Shown: positions 36,336 through 46,043, numbered from the stretch's first letter. The stretch: DNA of 64,000 bases from Nostoc sp. UHCC 0702 (GCA_017164015.1 CP071065.1:8337501-8401500), one strand, 5' to 3'. Translations and numbers: made by a program. The notes: a model not told the origin generated them from the sequence alone.

Positions 36336-38072
36336 TTGAACGCCACTTTGGTATGTTGGAGAAATCTGATGCTGGCAAAGCATAGGGTCTCACACTACTT
36401 GTTGCCTTTGGCAGAAGACACAGCAAAGCTTGCGCTGAGGCCGCCACTAGTTAAAAAATTAATAAATTTTAAGTACATTTATCTGCCTCTCAGTACCAGA
36501 GTGGGCTGGAGGGTAATAAAAGTGAATCAATATATCCGAGAAAAACAATGGCTATTTAGTTTACTTGGGGCATCTCTAGTTTTGTGGCTGATGTTTTTGG
36601 GAAACTCCGCTTTGCGAGACTGGGATGAAGGTACTGTGGCACAAGTAGCCCGTGAAATTTGGCGCGCCCCGGTTGGTTCAATGCGTTGGCTTTACCCCAC
36701 TTTAGGAGGTGAACCGTATTATAATAAGCCGCCACTGATGCATTTGCTAATTGCTTGGGCTTACTCCCTATTAGGTGTGAGTGAATGGACAACACGCTTA
36801 CCTAGTGCTGTTTTAACTGCTTTGGGAGTGCCTTTACTTTATTTAATAGGGCGTATGGTTTTTAGCCAAAGTTTACCAGCTTTGTTTGCTGCTTTGGTTT
36901 ACTTGACGATGTTGCCTGTGGTGCGTCACGGGCGACTGGCGATGCTAGATGGTACGATTATTACTTTTTTTCTGCTGTTGTTGTTTTGTTTGCTAAAAGC
37001 ACGACAAAACCAACGCTATGCTTTAGGCGTGGGCATTTGTCTGGGCTTAATTACTTTAACCAAAGGGATGATAGTTTTGTTGCTGGCAGGAATTGCCTGT
37101 TTATTCCTGGTTGCAAATAGACAGCTAGCTTTGTTAAGAAGCCATTATTTATGGGTGGGAATCTTTTTAGGAAATACTTTGGCGATCGCTTGGTATGCTG
37201 CTCAATGGCAATATTATGGCAGTAGTTTCTTACAAATTAATTTTCAAGCACAAACTTTTAGCCGCCTTGTCCAACCTGTGGAAGGTCATAGTGGCCCACC
37301 TTGGTACTATTTAATTGAGTTACTCAAATATGGTTTTCCCTGGCTGATATTTTTGCCAGGAGGATTTTATCTAGCTTGGAAAAAGCGTGATACTACCTGG
37401 GGTTGTCTAGTTATTATCGGCACAATTGTTTACTTAGTGACTATTTCTTTGATGAGAACAAAACTCCCTTGGTATATCATGCCTGTCTATCCATTTTTGG
37501 CTTTGGCAATTGGTGCTAAACTCAGCGAAGTTTGGCAGCAGCAGCATTTTAAAAGGTGGTGGGCAGTATTGTTTGCTGTGATTGCGATCGCAGGTTTAGG
37601 AGGTTGTGTTTACTTCGCTATTACTCACACTGAACCTGTTTTAATCGCTATGAGTATGGTTTTGACCATCAGCATGGGTATTGTAGCATGGCTAATTCAA
37701 CAGCGCGATCGCTACTTTATTCCAGTTTTATTTTCTGGCATGTACTTAGTATTAGCACTGTTGATGAGTTCACAATCATGGGTTTGGGAGTTAAATGAAG
37801 CATTTGCAGTCAAGCCAGTTGCTGCATTAATTCGTTCACATGTCTCACCAGGAACAAAAGTTTATACGTCTTTTTCTTATGGTCGTCCTAGTTTAGATTT
37901 TTACTGCGATTGCAAAGTTATTCCTGCAAATTTACCAGTTTTACAACAAGTTTGGCAAAATAATTCTTATTTGCTGTTAAATCAAGCTAGTTTAAAAATA
38001 ATCAATTTAACTGGGAGTAAGGTTTTAGGCACAGCCGAAGATTTTACTTTAATTGCACCCCAAAATCAGTAA
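36336..38072 (+). CDS. GT39/ArnT-like membrane glycosyltransferase
   Basis: A polytopic membrane protein of up to 578 residues with ten or more hydrophobic helices. The GT-C catalytic loop is clear: NSALRDWDEGTVAQVAREI, followed by YYNKPPLMHLLIAW and RLPSAVLTALGVPLLYLIGR, a pattern typical of the ArnT/GT83 relatives that transfer sugars from undecaprenyl-phosphate. The last 90 residues form a soluble domain. Start is uncertain: the longest frame begins with TTG at 36336 within a hairpin; ATG at 36369 and the GTG at about 36522 (NQYIREKQWLF), which lies just before the first membrane helix, are better candidates. Downstream, a ten-copy STRR array separates it from a convergent gene. Confidence 0.85.
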   Translation: MNATLVCWRNLMLAKHRVSHYLLPLAEDTAKLALRPPLVKKLINFKYIYLPLSTRVGWRVIKVNQYIREKQWLFSLLGASLVLWLMFLGNSALRDWDEGTVAQVAREIWRAPVGSMRWLYPTLGGEPYYNKPPLMHLLIAWAYSLLGVSEWTTRLPSAVLTALGVPLLYLIGRMVFSQSLPALFAALVYLTMLPVVRHGRLAMLDGTIITFFLLLLFCLLKARQNQRYALGVGICLGLITLTKGMIVLLLAGIACLFLVANRQLALLRSHYLWVGIFLGNTLAIAWYAAQWQYYGSSFLQINFQAQTFSRLVQPVEGHSGPPWYYLIELLKYGFPWLIFLPGGFYLAWKKRDTTWGCLVIIGTIVYLVTISLMRTKLPWYIMPVYPFLALAIGAKLSEVWQQQHFKRWWAVLFAVIAIAGLGGCVYFAITHTEPVLIAMSMVLTISMGIVAWLIQQRDRYFIPVLFSGMYLVLALLMSSQSWVWELNEAFAVKPVAALIRSHVSPGTKVYTSFSYGRPSLDFYCDCKVIPANLPVLQQVWQNNSYLLLNQASLKIINLTGSKVLGTAEDFTLIAPQNQ

Positions 38073-38103
38073 TTTTATTAACTAATGATGGGGGAATAAC
38101 CAC

Positions 38104-38172
38104 TGACTATTGACTATTGACTATTGACTATTGACTATTGACTATTGACTATTGACTATTGACTATTGACTA
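38104..38172. repeat. STRR array, about 10 copies of TGACTAT
   Basis: Nine perfect heptamers of TGACTAT and a partial tenth. The last unit provides the CTA that is read as the TAG stop of the minus-strand gene at 38170. Confidence 0.96.
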
Positions 38173-39534
38173 ACCCAACCATTTATCTTGACTATAATTA
38201 GCCCATTGGTCAAATAAAGCAATAGCTGAAATGAGTAAGAAGTAAAACAGTGCTTTATAGATTTTTTTGCCGGGAATACAGAGATAGATATATCCCACTG
38301 CTATAAAAAAGAAAGGTAGTGCAAATATAAATCTTGCTAAGCTAAAAAGACGGTCTTGGGTGAAAAATACAATCACACAATGAATAAAACTAAAGTAAAT
38401 AGAAAACCAAAAGATATAATTTTCACTTAAAGTTTGCGTATATTTATTAGTTGCTAACTTAGTTAATTTAGCTTGCTTCTGATATTTTAAGTAGTTGATA
38501 AAATACAAAATAATTAACAAAGGTGGATAAATTAATAATAAATTCCATAATTGAGACTTAGGAACAAATATGTTTAATTCGTGCCGAGTCAACTGAAAAT
38601 ATACAAAAATAACAGATAAAAATAAAATAATTGCAGGTAGATAAAGTCCTAGCAGGTCAAATAATGGTGATTTGGGAGTAAATAATAATTCTAAATGTAA
38701 ACCAAACTTTTTACCCCATAATTTTTGATCTTGGAAAGTTGCAAAGAAATCTCCTCTAGTTATTAAACAGAAACTTCCATAAATTGAGTAACCAAATAAA
38801 GCTGACACACAAATAGTGATAGTAGTTTTAATTTCATATATGTAATTGGTAATGACGGCTAATAATTTATTATAGAAAAATCCTATTTCTCTCAAAGTTT
38901 GAAAATAAAATATTGTCCCCAAGCTCGCTATGGCAGAAAATAATATTTGGAGTAATACTGGACGCGTTAAAGCCATGAAAAATGTAATTATAAAAATTAA
39001 ACACAGCTGAAGATTTTGATTGATTTTTAATTGAGGTAAGCAAATCCAAATAAATAAAATGCTAAGGAAGGCAAATAAGCTTTCTGTGTAACCTATGACT
39101 CGAAATATTGCCATAGGGTTTACAGAATAAGCAAGAACTAACCAGAAGACTAAATCTAAACGGCGTAATGCTGTTTGGAAAACCCAAAATACTAGAAATG
39201 TCGAAACAAAAAAAAGGGCAGTTGCAACAACTGAAAAGTAGTGTGCAGCCTGTTCAATGGTCTGAGGATGAAATACGGTGCGAATGATAAAAGGCCATAG
39301 AGGATAAAAGGCGTTACAACTAGGATTTAAAGCTAATTTAGCATAATGTTCTACATCCCAGTAGTAGCTTTTATGGGGTAATTGTGGAGGATTTTCTCGT
39401 GATAATTGTGTTGCAGAAAATAATTTATGAAAAGCTTCTGGATATACTAGCATTGCTATAGCAGTACACAGAATAAATGCACTACATATTAGTAAAGGTA
39501 AAAAAATTGCTTTGACAATTTCTTTTTGATTCAT
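38170..39534 (-). CDS. PIG-V-like mannosyltransferase family membrane protein
   Basis: A 454-residue polytopic membrane protein (about ten helices). It resembles the PIG-V/Mannosyl_trans2 type: after the first helix an acidic aromatic motif YYWDVEHYAKLAL and then NAFYPLWPFIIRTV, which correspond to the W-D-x-x-H-Y and FFPLFP motifs of its neighbour. The neighbour at 39675-41000 is a divergent paralogue in the same orientation. Sugar donor and acceptor are unknown. It is much A/T-richer than its neighbours, a possible sign of transfer or relaxed selection. The stop codon is formed by the STRR array, so the original C-terminus may have been different. Confidence 0.72.
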   Translation of the reverse strand: MNQKEIVKAIFLPLLICSAFILCTAIAMLVYPEAFHKLFSATQLSRENPPQLPHKSYYWDVEHYAKLALNPSCNAFYPLWPFIIRTVFHPQTIEQAAHYFSVVATALFFVSTFLVFWVFQTALRRLDLVFWLVLAYSVNPMAIFRVIGYTESLFAFLSILFIWICLPQLKINQNLQLCLIFIITFFMALTRPVLLQILFSAIASLGTIFYFQTLREIGFFYNKLLAVITNYIYEIKTTITICVSALFGYSIYGSFCLITRGDFFATFQDQKLWGKKFGLHLELLFTPKSPLFDLLGLYLPAIILFLSVIFVYFQLTRHELNIFVPKSQLWNLLLIYPPLLIILYFINYLKYQKQAKLTKLATNKYTQTLSENYIFWFSIYFSFIHCVIVFFTQDRLFSLARFIFALPFFFIAVGYIYLCIPGKKIYKALFYFLLISAIALFDQWANYSQDKWLG

Positions 39535-39560
39535 TTAAATACAATATTTTTGGTGAATTA

Positions 39561-39588
39561 GTAGGGGCGCAAAGCCTTGCCCCCGTAC
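39561..39588. repeat. Degenerate copy of the GTAGGGGCG palindrome
   Basis: Same ends and length as the 28-bp palindrome at 34304-34331, with changed centre (GTAGGGGCGCAAAG ... TTGCCCCCGTAC). Lies between the two PIG-V-like genes. Confidence 0.65.
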
Positions 39589-39674
39589 AACAGTCAAGAG
39601 TTTATTTATGGTGATCTACTTGTAGAGCGATCGCATCTGGCTAAAAATCAAATAGATTGGCAGTATCTACCAAC

Positions 39675-41000
39675 CTACCCTACCCAACGCTCTTGAGCAA
39701 ATCCCACAGCTATCTTAGTCAGTAATGTGACAAACAAGCCCAAGCTTAAATATCCCTGACAAGGATAACGAGACATCAGCATACCTATGGCTACACTCAA
39801 GGGTACAATACCGTAAGCAAGACGACTTAAAGAAATTGTACCTCCAGAAGCTAGGAGTAAACCTATACCGCAAAAGCCATAACTTGTAGTTACTGGTGTC
39901 AGTTGTTTGCGTAAATGCCATAATAAATAACTGCCACCCAATACCATAAATGTATTGAGTAAATTATTAATCAACTGTTCGTTTGCTAGTATTAACAAAA
40001 ATGCAATTGAACCGTAAAATCCATAAATTACCTTGACATAAATCGAGTTTTTACGGAAGTACCATAAAAGGTAAATGCTGGCAACAATTATGCTAAACAA
40101 CAGAGGATACCAAGGGTCTTGAATCCCGCCGGATGGATTTTGAATCCAACCAAACTGCCAATTCTTTGCACCAACTGCAATTTGCATGACCATGTTTAAC
40201 CAACCTTGCCAATCAAACCCAAAAGATGGTCGCCATCCCTTTTGTGCTTGGATAAAAGCCAAGGGGTCGTGAAAACGAATCGCACAATATAAACTGAATA
40301 GAAACAGCCCCATAGCACTAGCTAAAGCAGCAATATAAGCAATGGGTGGTCTGCGTTGTTTCCAAGCTGCGATCGCAAACGCTGGGATCAGTGCCATACT
40401 TGTAGGACGAGTTGCTGTTGCCATTGCACCCCAAAAAGCAGTTTGCCCATACTGTTTTTGATCAAAAGCCCGTAAAGCGGCTGTACTCGCAAATAGATAC
40501 AGCCCTTCTGTGTAAATCACCCCTGTAAACATAGCCGATGGATACAAGGACACCGCAGCAGTAGCCCACTGCGCTATTCTGATGCCATAATGCTCTTTTG
40601 TCCAAAAGTACAAATAGTGAAGTGCTGCCAAAAATGCCAAGTTGTTTACCAACAGCCCTGCTAGTTCAAAAGGCAACCCCAACTTCATTAAAACCCAGAT
40701 GCTTAGGGGAAATAAGGGAAAGAAAGCTAAATTATGTTGTTTGCCGTCATTGGCAAATTCATACCCAACAGTAGCGATCGCGCGATAATGCATACTATCC
40801 CATGCATCAAAAGCTTTCCAACCAAAGTCGGGCAAAGTTTCTGCTGCTGGTGAAGGCAAATTTGGCGCAAGCAGCAACATCGCTGTCCAAATCAATATTC
40901 GGCTGAAAAACCACATTGCTGTGGGAAACAGGAAATCATTTTTCCATAAGAATTTTGTTATCACTATTTGAGCTTTATCCATAGGCTTGGGCGTTGACAC
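39675..41000 (-). CDS. PIG-V-like mannosyltransferase family membrane protein
   Basis: A 441-residue polytopic membrane protein starting with GTG (AAGGAGATA directly upstream). It fits the PIG-V/Mannosyl_trans2 pattern well: FDAWDSMHYRAIATVGYE, then NLAFFPLFPLSIWVLMKLGL and AALHYLYFWTKEHYG, and GVIYTEGLYLFASTAALRAF, where a conserved acidic residue follows the third helix. Eukaryotic PIG-V adds mannose to GPI precursors; bacterial homologues are undefined but use lipid-linked donors. It is upstream of its paralogue at 38170-39534 on the same strand with a 140-bp gap, so they may be co-transcribed. Confidence 0.82.
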   Translation of the reverse strand: MSTPKPMDKAQIVITKFLWKNDFLFPTAMWFFSRILIWTAMLLLAPNLPSPAAETLPDFGWKAFDAWDSMHYRAIATVGYEFANDGKQHNLAFFPLFPLSIWVLMKLGLPFELAGLLVNNLAFLAALHYLYFWTKEHYGIRIAQWATAAVSLYPSAMFTGVIYTEGLYLFASTAALRAFDQKQYGQTAFWGAMATATRPTSMALIPAFAIAAWKQRRPPIAYIAALASAMGLFLFSLYCAIRFHDPLAFIQAQKGWRPSFGFDWQGWLNMVMQIAVGAKNWQFGWIQNPSGGIQDPWYPLLFSIIVASIYLLWYFRKNSIYVKVIYGFYGSIAFLLILANEQLINNLLNTFMVLGGSYLLWHLRKQLTPVTTSYGFCGIGLLLASGGTISLSRLAYGIVPLSVAIGMLMSRYPCQGYLSLGLFVTLLTKIAVGFAQERWVG

Positions 41001-41487
41001 TATCTCCTTTATGCATCCTTTTACCTATGGTTGCGTCGCTGTCAGTTTTTAGTAACATTCCGCACATCCATCACACGATAAAATCGACAACAAATTGAAC
41101 ATTTGCATAACTTATCACCTAGTTATGCTTCACTATTCAGTAGTCGCTATTAACTTTTTATTGCTAAATCACTAAGGATTTACAATTATATATATAGTAT
41201 TTATATACAGATTTTTTATATAAACAATTCTAATATTGTAATTTTAGTAATCAATGTCTAGTGCAACAAGAAAGTGCTGAATGCGGAGTTAGGAGTTAGG
41301 AGTTATGAGTTATGAGTTAGGAGTTCTTATTTTCCCCCTCATCCCCCCCATCTCCCTCATCCCCCCATCTCCCCATCCCCCATCCCCCCATCTCCCCATC
41401 CCCCCTGCCCACAATGTGGCGATCGCTGTTATCAATGAGTCCCAACCAATTTATAGTGGGAGTTATCTATAAGATTCTTAAGAAATT
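41001..41487. other. Gene-free interval with simple repeats
   Basis: Divergent promoter region. 41280-41325 has GGAGTTAGGAGTTATGAG heptamer-like units, and 41333-41407 is a C-rich CCCCATCT/CCCCCTCATC simple repeat, the complement of the GGGGATGAGG type found in coding regions elsewhere in the window. Confidence 0.7.
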
Positions 41488-42684
41488 GTGAAAGCTATTA
41501 CTCTTCTTGGTTCCACTGGTTCAATCGGTACTCAGACTTTAGATATTGTCAGTCATCACCCAGATCAATTTCGGATTGTGGGATTGGCAGCTGGGAACAA
41601 TGTAGAAATGTTGGCAGCCCAGATTAGGCAGTTTCAACCGAAAATAGCAGCGATTTATTCAGAAGAGAAATTGCCACTTCTCGCTGAAGCTATCAAAGAC
41701 CTTGATCCCCAACCTATTTTACTCGCTGGCAATGCCGGGGTCATGGAAGTGGCACGTTATGGCGATGCCGAAACAGTTGTGACGGGTATCGTTGGTTGTG
41801 CTGGGTTACTACCTACCATTGCTGCTATTGAAGCTGGTAAAGATATCGCTTTAGCTAACAAAGAAACCCTCATCGCTGGAGGGCCTGTGGTTTTACCTTT
41901 AGTTGAAAAACACGGTGTAAAACTATTACCAGCTGATTCAGAACATTCAGCCATATTTCAGTGTCTTCAAGGTGTGCCAAAAGGCGGTTTGCGAAGGATT
42001 TTATTGACTGCCTCTGGTGGGGCTTTTCGAGATTGGGATGTAGAAAAGTTAGCAGAAGTCACAGTTGCCGATGCCCTCAAGCATCCCAATTGGTCAATGG
42101 GGCGTAAAATTACAGTTGACTCCGCCACTTTGATGAATAAGGGACTAGAAGTTATTGAAGCTCACTTTTTATTTGGTTTGAATTACGAAGATATCGAAAT
42201 TGTCATTCATCCCCAAAGTATTATTCACTCGTTGATTGAGCTACAAGATACCTCAGTTTTAGCCCAACTTGGTTGGCCTGATATGCGCTTACCCCTACTT
42301 TATGCATTATCTTGGCCTGACCGCATCTATACTAACTGGGAAAGGCTGGATTTAGTCAAAGCGGGAAATTTAACCTTCCGTGAACCGGATCATCAAAAGT
42401 ATCCTTGTATGCAGCTAGCTTATGCTGTGGGTAGGGCTGGCGGATCAATGCCAGCTGTGTTAAATGCCGCTAATGAACAAGCTGTGGCGTTATTTTTAGA
42501 AGAGAAAATTCAATTTTTAGATATTCCCAAGTGTATCGAATTAGTCTGCGATCGCCATCAAAATGATAACTGTGCAAATCCCTCTCTAGATGACATTTTG
42601 GCAGCAGATAAATGGGCAAGACAAGAAGTTTTAACAGCAACTAAAAAGCTAGCAACTCCTTCACCCATTATTTCTCTGCGCTAA
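41488..42684 (+). CDS. dxr: 1-deoxy-D-xylulose 5-phosphate reductoisomerase
   Basis: A 398-residue NADPH-dependent enzyme of the MEP pathway, making 2-C-methyl-D-erythritol 4-phosphate for isoprenoids, carotenoids and the phytyl chain of chlorophyll. The N-terminal Rossmann motif is [25 protein letters not shown] and [15 protein letters not shown] hold the metal- and substrate-binding residues; [34 protein letters not shown] and [11 protein letters not shown] are conserved. The translation starts with GTG, with no ATG nearby; length matches the family. Single gene; a hairpin follows at 42712. Confidence 0.98.
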   Translation: MKAITLLGSTGSIGTQTLDIVSHHPDQFRIVGLAAGNNVEMLAAQIRQFQPKIAAIYSEEKLPLLAEAIKDLDPQPILLAGNAGVMEVARYGDAETVVTGIVGCAGLLPTIAAIEAGKDIALANKETLIAGGPVVLPLVEKHGVKLLPADSEHSAIFQCLQGVPKGGLRRILLTASGGAFRDWDVEKLAEVTVADALKHPNWSMGRKITVDSATLMNKGLEVIEAHFLFGLNYEDIEIVIHPQSIIHSLIELQDTSVLAQLGWPDMRLPLLYALSWPDRIYTNWERLDLVKAGNLTFREPDHQKYPCMQLAYAVGRAGGSMPAVLNAANEQAVALFLEEKIQFLDIPKCIELVCDRHQNDNCANPSLDDILAADKWARQEVLTATKKLATPSPIISLR

Positions 42685-42711
42685 AAAGCTATTTAGCATC
42701 AAAATACTGAT

Positions 42712-42740
42712 GAGGGTGGTGTAATAATTTCACTACCCTC
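42712..42740 (+). terminator. Hairpin after dxr
   Basis: 10-nt arms GAGGGTGGTG and CACTACCCTC (one G-T pair) with a 9-nt loop, 28 bp after the dxr stop. The following T-run is weak. Confidence 0.5.
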
Positions 42741-42925
42741 GCTACTTCTATTTCATAAAAATTCATAGTTTCTATATATCTACCAAAAAATAAAAATATT
42801 TCAGTAATTTTTCTATAAAAATCTGATAATTCACAAATTAGGGTGTCAATTTATGGTATGGTACAAAAACGGCAATTACTTAAAAAATCTACCAAATATT
42901 CCAATACTATAGTATTTATTGTTAA

Positions 42926-42947
42926 ACCCCGTCCTTAAGGACGGGGT
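42926..42947. repeat. 22-bp perfect palindrome, possibly an IS200/IS605-type end
   Basis: ACCCCGTCCTT followed by its complement, then CTTCATAACTTGG. The CCCCGTCC-TTAA-GGACGGGG form resembles hairpins at the ends of IS200/IS605 elements, and also a factor-independent terminator. No transposase nearby. Confidence 0.5.
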
Positions 42948-43060
42948 CTTCATAACTTGGATGAAACAGCTTCCGTGCCAGTAATTGTTAAGTGCATGAA
43001 AATATCCCTTTTTAAATAAAACCCTCTGACACAAGAGTGATTCTCAAGGAATTGGTCTTT

Positions 43061-43258
43061 ATGATTCCTACCCTTATTGTTGCTTGGATTGTATTTGTAA
43101 TATTGTGGAAGATACTGAAAACCACAGTGAGTTATGCCTTCACCATTGCTGCGATTCTCGTATTATTAAACGTTGGTTTTGGCATTACACCGCAAGACAT
43201 TTGGCATCAAGTAATGCAAATTGCTCAAACTGTAAAGCAGATCAGCGTTGGTAAATGA
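43061..43258 (+). CDS. Small membrane protein
   Basis: A 65-residue protein with two hydrophobic segments (PTLIVAWIVFVILW and SYAFTIAAILVLLNVGFG) and an amphipathic end (DIWHQVMQIAQTVKQISVGK). I do not recognise a named family, though small two-helix proteins of this kind are common in cyanobacteria. Start: a GTG at 43037 would add eight residues, but CAAGGA lies 10-15 bases before the ATG at 43061 and that start places the first helix at the N-terminus. Confidence 0.6.
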   Translation: MIPTLIVAWIVFVILWKILKTTVSYAFTIAAILVLLNVGFGITPQDIWHQVMQIAQTVKQISVGK

Positions 43259-43875
43259 AAAAGATGAAGGCGGAACTTCCAGCTTAATTTTTCCCTCCTT
43301 TTCAAGGCTGATAATTAGGCATATTTTTGTAAGAATCATGTTGCATTTACCAACATATTGCCCAGAACTTTAGTTATTGCTTAATAACTAAAGTCCACTT
43401 ATGAAAGGTGAGATTTTCACTTTCAACTGAAAAAATTACATTGATTCACTTCTGAGAAACTTGTATCTGGTTATTTTCAGAAGACTTTAGCTATTAGCTT
43501 TGGGATTGATTGCTAGCCGGGATGACAATCAAGCTAGAGACTTAAAACATAGGAAGCATGATATGTATGATGGCATATCGCTCTTATACCAATTCTCTAA
43601 AATCCGGCAACACTTTCAAACCTCGAAACCCAGTAGAGACGATTCGCCGAATCGTCTCTACTCTGGAAAAATAAAAATCAAAGGCAATTTGTAAACATCA
43701 GACAGCAATTGAGTATTATTCTCATAAACACGTCTTTCACATAAAAATTTTACCTAGCAATGATTTTCTTTTTTTATCTGGTGAGAGTGATGAAAGAAGA
43801 ATACAGTAATCAGATTTGATTTTTGAAATAGATTACGGGATAATACTTAGAGGAATGTTTGCTTGAAATGAAAAA
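43259..43875. other. Gene-free interval with two palindromes
   Basis: 617 bp. At 43368-43395 a hairpin with arms ACTTTAGTTATT and AATAACTAAAGT (4-nt loop). At 43632-43662 a 31-bp perfect palindrome with 15-bp arms, beginning AGTAGAGACGATTCG. A 64-codon frame across the second palindrome (43500-43694) is not credible. Confidence 0.65.
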
Positions 43876-45501
43876 ATGATAAACCAGCATTTAGAAGCCC
43901 GCATACCTTCGGTAAGCTTGGCTAAAAAATCAAAATTTAATTTACCTTTACTGATAATCTTATGTGGTATAGCTTTTTCTTTATATTTACTGTCCTGCAT
44001 ACCTGATGAAATTTACTTTAGTGGAGATGCTGGGCTGAAGGCGCTACTTGCAAAGCAATTTAGTTCTGGAAAGCTAAATTTTGATCTAGATTTAACAGTA
44101 CCTTCATGGGTGCAAAATGTTTGGGATAACGGATTGTACCCCTTTCAACCTCCTTTTAGTTATAAAATAGCTAATCGCTACTACATTACTTTTCCATTTA
44201 CTTTTCCGTTAATCACAGCACCTTTTTATGCCTTATTAGGTTTTAGAGGTTTTTATATAGTCCCATTGTTATCTACATGGATAATATGGTTGAATTTTTA
44301 CCGCATTTGCCAGTTTTTTAAAGTTAGTGTCACTGCTACATCTGTTGGTTTAGCTACGCTAATATTTGCTTCTCCACTAACTATGTATAGTGCGATGTAT
44401 TGGGAACATACACTAGCAGTTAGTCTAGCTTTTGGTGGATTGGCAATTATATTAACCAAAGGTGAACAAGCTTTTACAGTAAAAAATGCAGTAGTTAGTG
44501 GTATATTGATTGGTCTATCTGTTTGGTTTAGACCGGAATTCTTCGCAATAGTTGCCACCTTAGTTATATTAGTTCTTGCTTCTTATAAAGTTAAGCTAGG
44601 TTATTTAAATATAATTTATGAAAATCAAACAGCTTTTCTTATTAGCTTAATTACCTCAATTTTTTGCTTTTTCATCATTAATCAATTAATCTACAACCAT
44701 CCTTTAGGCATCCATGCTTTACAAGTTGTAGAAGATTTTTCCTTCAAACAAAGGTTACTGATTGCTTATGAACTTTTTGGTCGTTTGTGGAAAAAACTAC
44801 GAGAAAATTTTCCCATTATCTACTTTACTATTGCGTTTATTGGATTGTCTGTATTTTCTAACGGCATGAAACTCACAGCCGTAATGCGGAAAATTTTACT
44901 TATATCTATACCATTTATTTTTTTAGTACCTATAATTCTACCTAGTGATGGCGGTAAGCAATGGGGGGCAAGATTTTTATTAATTCTTATTCCTCTAGTC
45001 AGTTTACTTGCAGTATTCATTTTTGATTCGACTTTATCTATAAGAAAGTTTGGTATTAGATATATTAGTAGCACCGTCTTTGTAGGATTATTTTTGATTG
45101 CCGTTAATATAAATACGTTCGTAGGAATAAATTACTGCTATTTAGATGCAAGCAGAGAAGCTTTAGATGTCCTCAATTTTTTACGCAAAGACAATCATAA
45201 GATTGTCGCTGTTGCTAATCAGTATATTAGCCAATCCTTTGAATCTGCATTTAAAGATAAGATATTTTTTCTGACAAAAAAACCAGATAATGTTGGCAAA
45301 TTAAGTTTAGCTTTGCATGAACAAGGTTCTCAAAAATTTATTTATGTATGTGCTTCTTATGCCAGTTGTTTCTCTTCACCAACCCTACCTGATAAATTAG
45401 AAATTCCTCATCAACAAGAAATATTGCATGTGCAATTTACAGAAATCCACAGAAATAAAAAGTATTTTATTAAGGAAGGTGAAATTACTCAGAAGTTTTA
45501 A
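43876..45501 (+). CDS. GT-C-like membrane protein (LA_3751/LA_3752-like)
   Basis: A 541-residue membrane protein with about ten helices and an acidic first loop (PDEIYFSGDAGLKALLAKQFSSGKL), the position of the catalytic Asp in GT-C transferases. The early loop also contains NRYYITFPFTFPLITAPFYALLGF, a pattern I associate with the putative glycosyltransferases named LA_3751/LA_3752. The late soluble part (about 415-541) lacks recognisable motifs. A/T-rich, like the PIG-V-like gene at 38170. Substrate unknown. The ATG at 43876 is read from ATGATAAACC; no strong ribosome binding site. Confidence 0.65.
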   Translation: MINQHLEARIPSVSLAKKSKFNLPLLIILCGIAFSLYLLSCIPDEIYFSGDAGLKALLAKQFSSGKLNFDLDLTVPSWVQNVWDNGLYPFQPPFSYKIANRYYITFPFTFPLITAPFYALLGFRGFYIVPLLSTWIIWLNFYRICQFFKVSVTATSVGLATLIFASPLTMYSAMYWEHTLAVSLAFGGLAIILTKGEQAFTVKNAVVSGILIGLSVWFRPEFFAIVATLVILVLASYKVKLGYLNIIYENQTAFLISLITSIFCFFIINQLIYNHPLGIHALQVVEDFSFKQRLLIAYELFGRLWKKLRENFPIIYFTIAFIGLSVFSNGMKLTAVMRKILLISIPFIFLVPIILPSDGGKQWGARFLLILIPLVSLLAVFIFDSTLSIRKFGIRYISSTVFVGLFLIAVNINTFVGINYCYLDASREALDVLNFLRKDNHKIVAVANQYISQSFESAFKDKIFFLTKKPDNVGKLSLALHEQGSQKFIYVCASYASCFSSPTLPDKLEIPHQQEILHVQFTEIHRNKKYFIKEGEITQKF

Positions 45502-45611
45502 AACTTCCTCTTAGCTTGTCTTAACTCGTAACTTGCACATTTTAGAAGCCTTATATGGTAAAGCTTTTAGCCTTCCTTGAAAAATGTGCTAGTTTCATTC
45601 ATTGCTAGCAG

Positions 45612-45850
45612 CGAAAAACGCGGCTAGTCGGGCGCTCACATCTTGCACCTAGCCGTGGCGAGAGCGAAATCGCACGCCACATGCGTGACTGTCGGCTAAG
45701 CCGCGATAGCGCAGTGGCTTGGCTAAACGCGCGTCCCTTCGGGTTCGCCAGTCGCCTGCGGAGGGAAACCCTCCCGCAGCGCTGGACTCACCGCCTGCGC
45801 GGAAAGCGCGGAAAATCAAGGTTTTGCTTGTGTAGCCGCGACTTACAGTG
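45612..45850. repeat. GC-rich interspersed repeat cluster
   Basis: About 240 bp of GC-rich sequence (CGCGATAGCGCAGTGGC, CTTCGGGTTCGCCAGTCGC, GAGGGAAACCCTCCCGC) in an otherwise A/T-rich gap. The TTCGGGTTCGCCAGTCGC phrase recurs at about 55372-55390. Both strands have open frames of 70-78 codons, caused by GC content and not accepted as genes. Confidence 0.75.
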
Positions 45851-45878
45851 CAGGAGTGCAAGATATAAGTTAATGCAT

Positions 45879-45908
45879 TTTTACCATATGCGATCGCATA
45901 TGGTAAAA
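45879..45908. repeat. 30-bp perfect palindrome centred on HIP1
   Basis: TTTTACCATATGCGA followed by its exact complement; the centre is the HIP1 octamer GCGATCGC. With T and A runs at its ends it could serve as a terminator in both directions. Confidence 0.9.
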
Positions 45909-46043
45909 CCTTTGTAGAGCTGATTTTTTAAGTTTTTCGATTTCATCAAAACTAGTGACGTAGAAAAATTTTTGCCACAAAGCCAGAACTTTTGCCAGAT
46001 CACAAAAGTGGCATTATTTGATTTCGATAAACTCGAGGGTAGC

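Noticed and set aside
43500-43694. 64-codon frame before the membrane protein gene
   Set aside because: It includes a 31-bp perfect palindrome and has no protein-like pattern.
45649-45917. Open frames of 70 and 78 codons on both strands
   Set aside because: Both arise from the GC-rich repeat cluster, where stop codons are rare.
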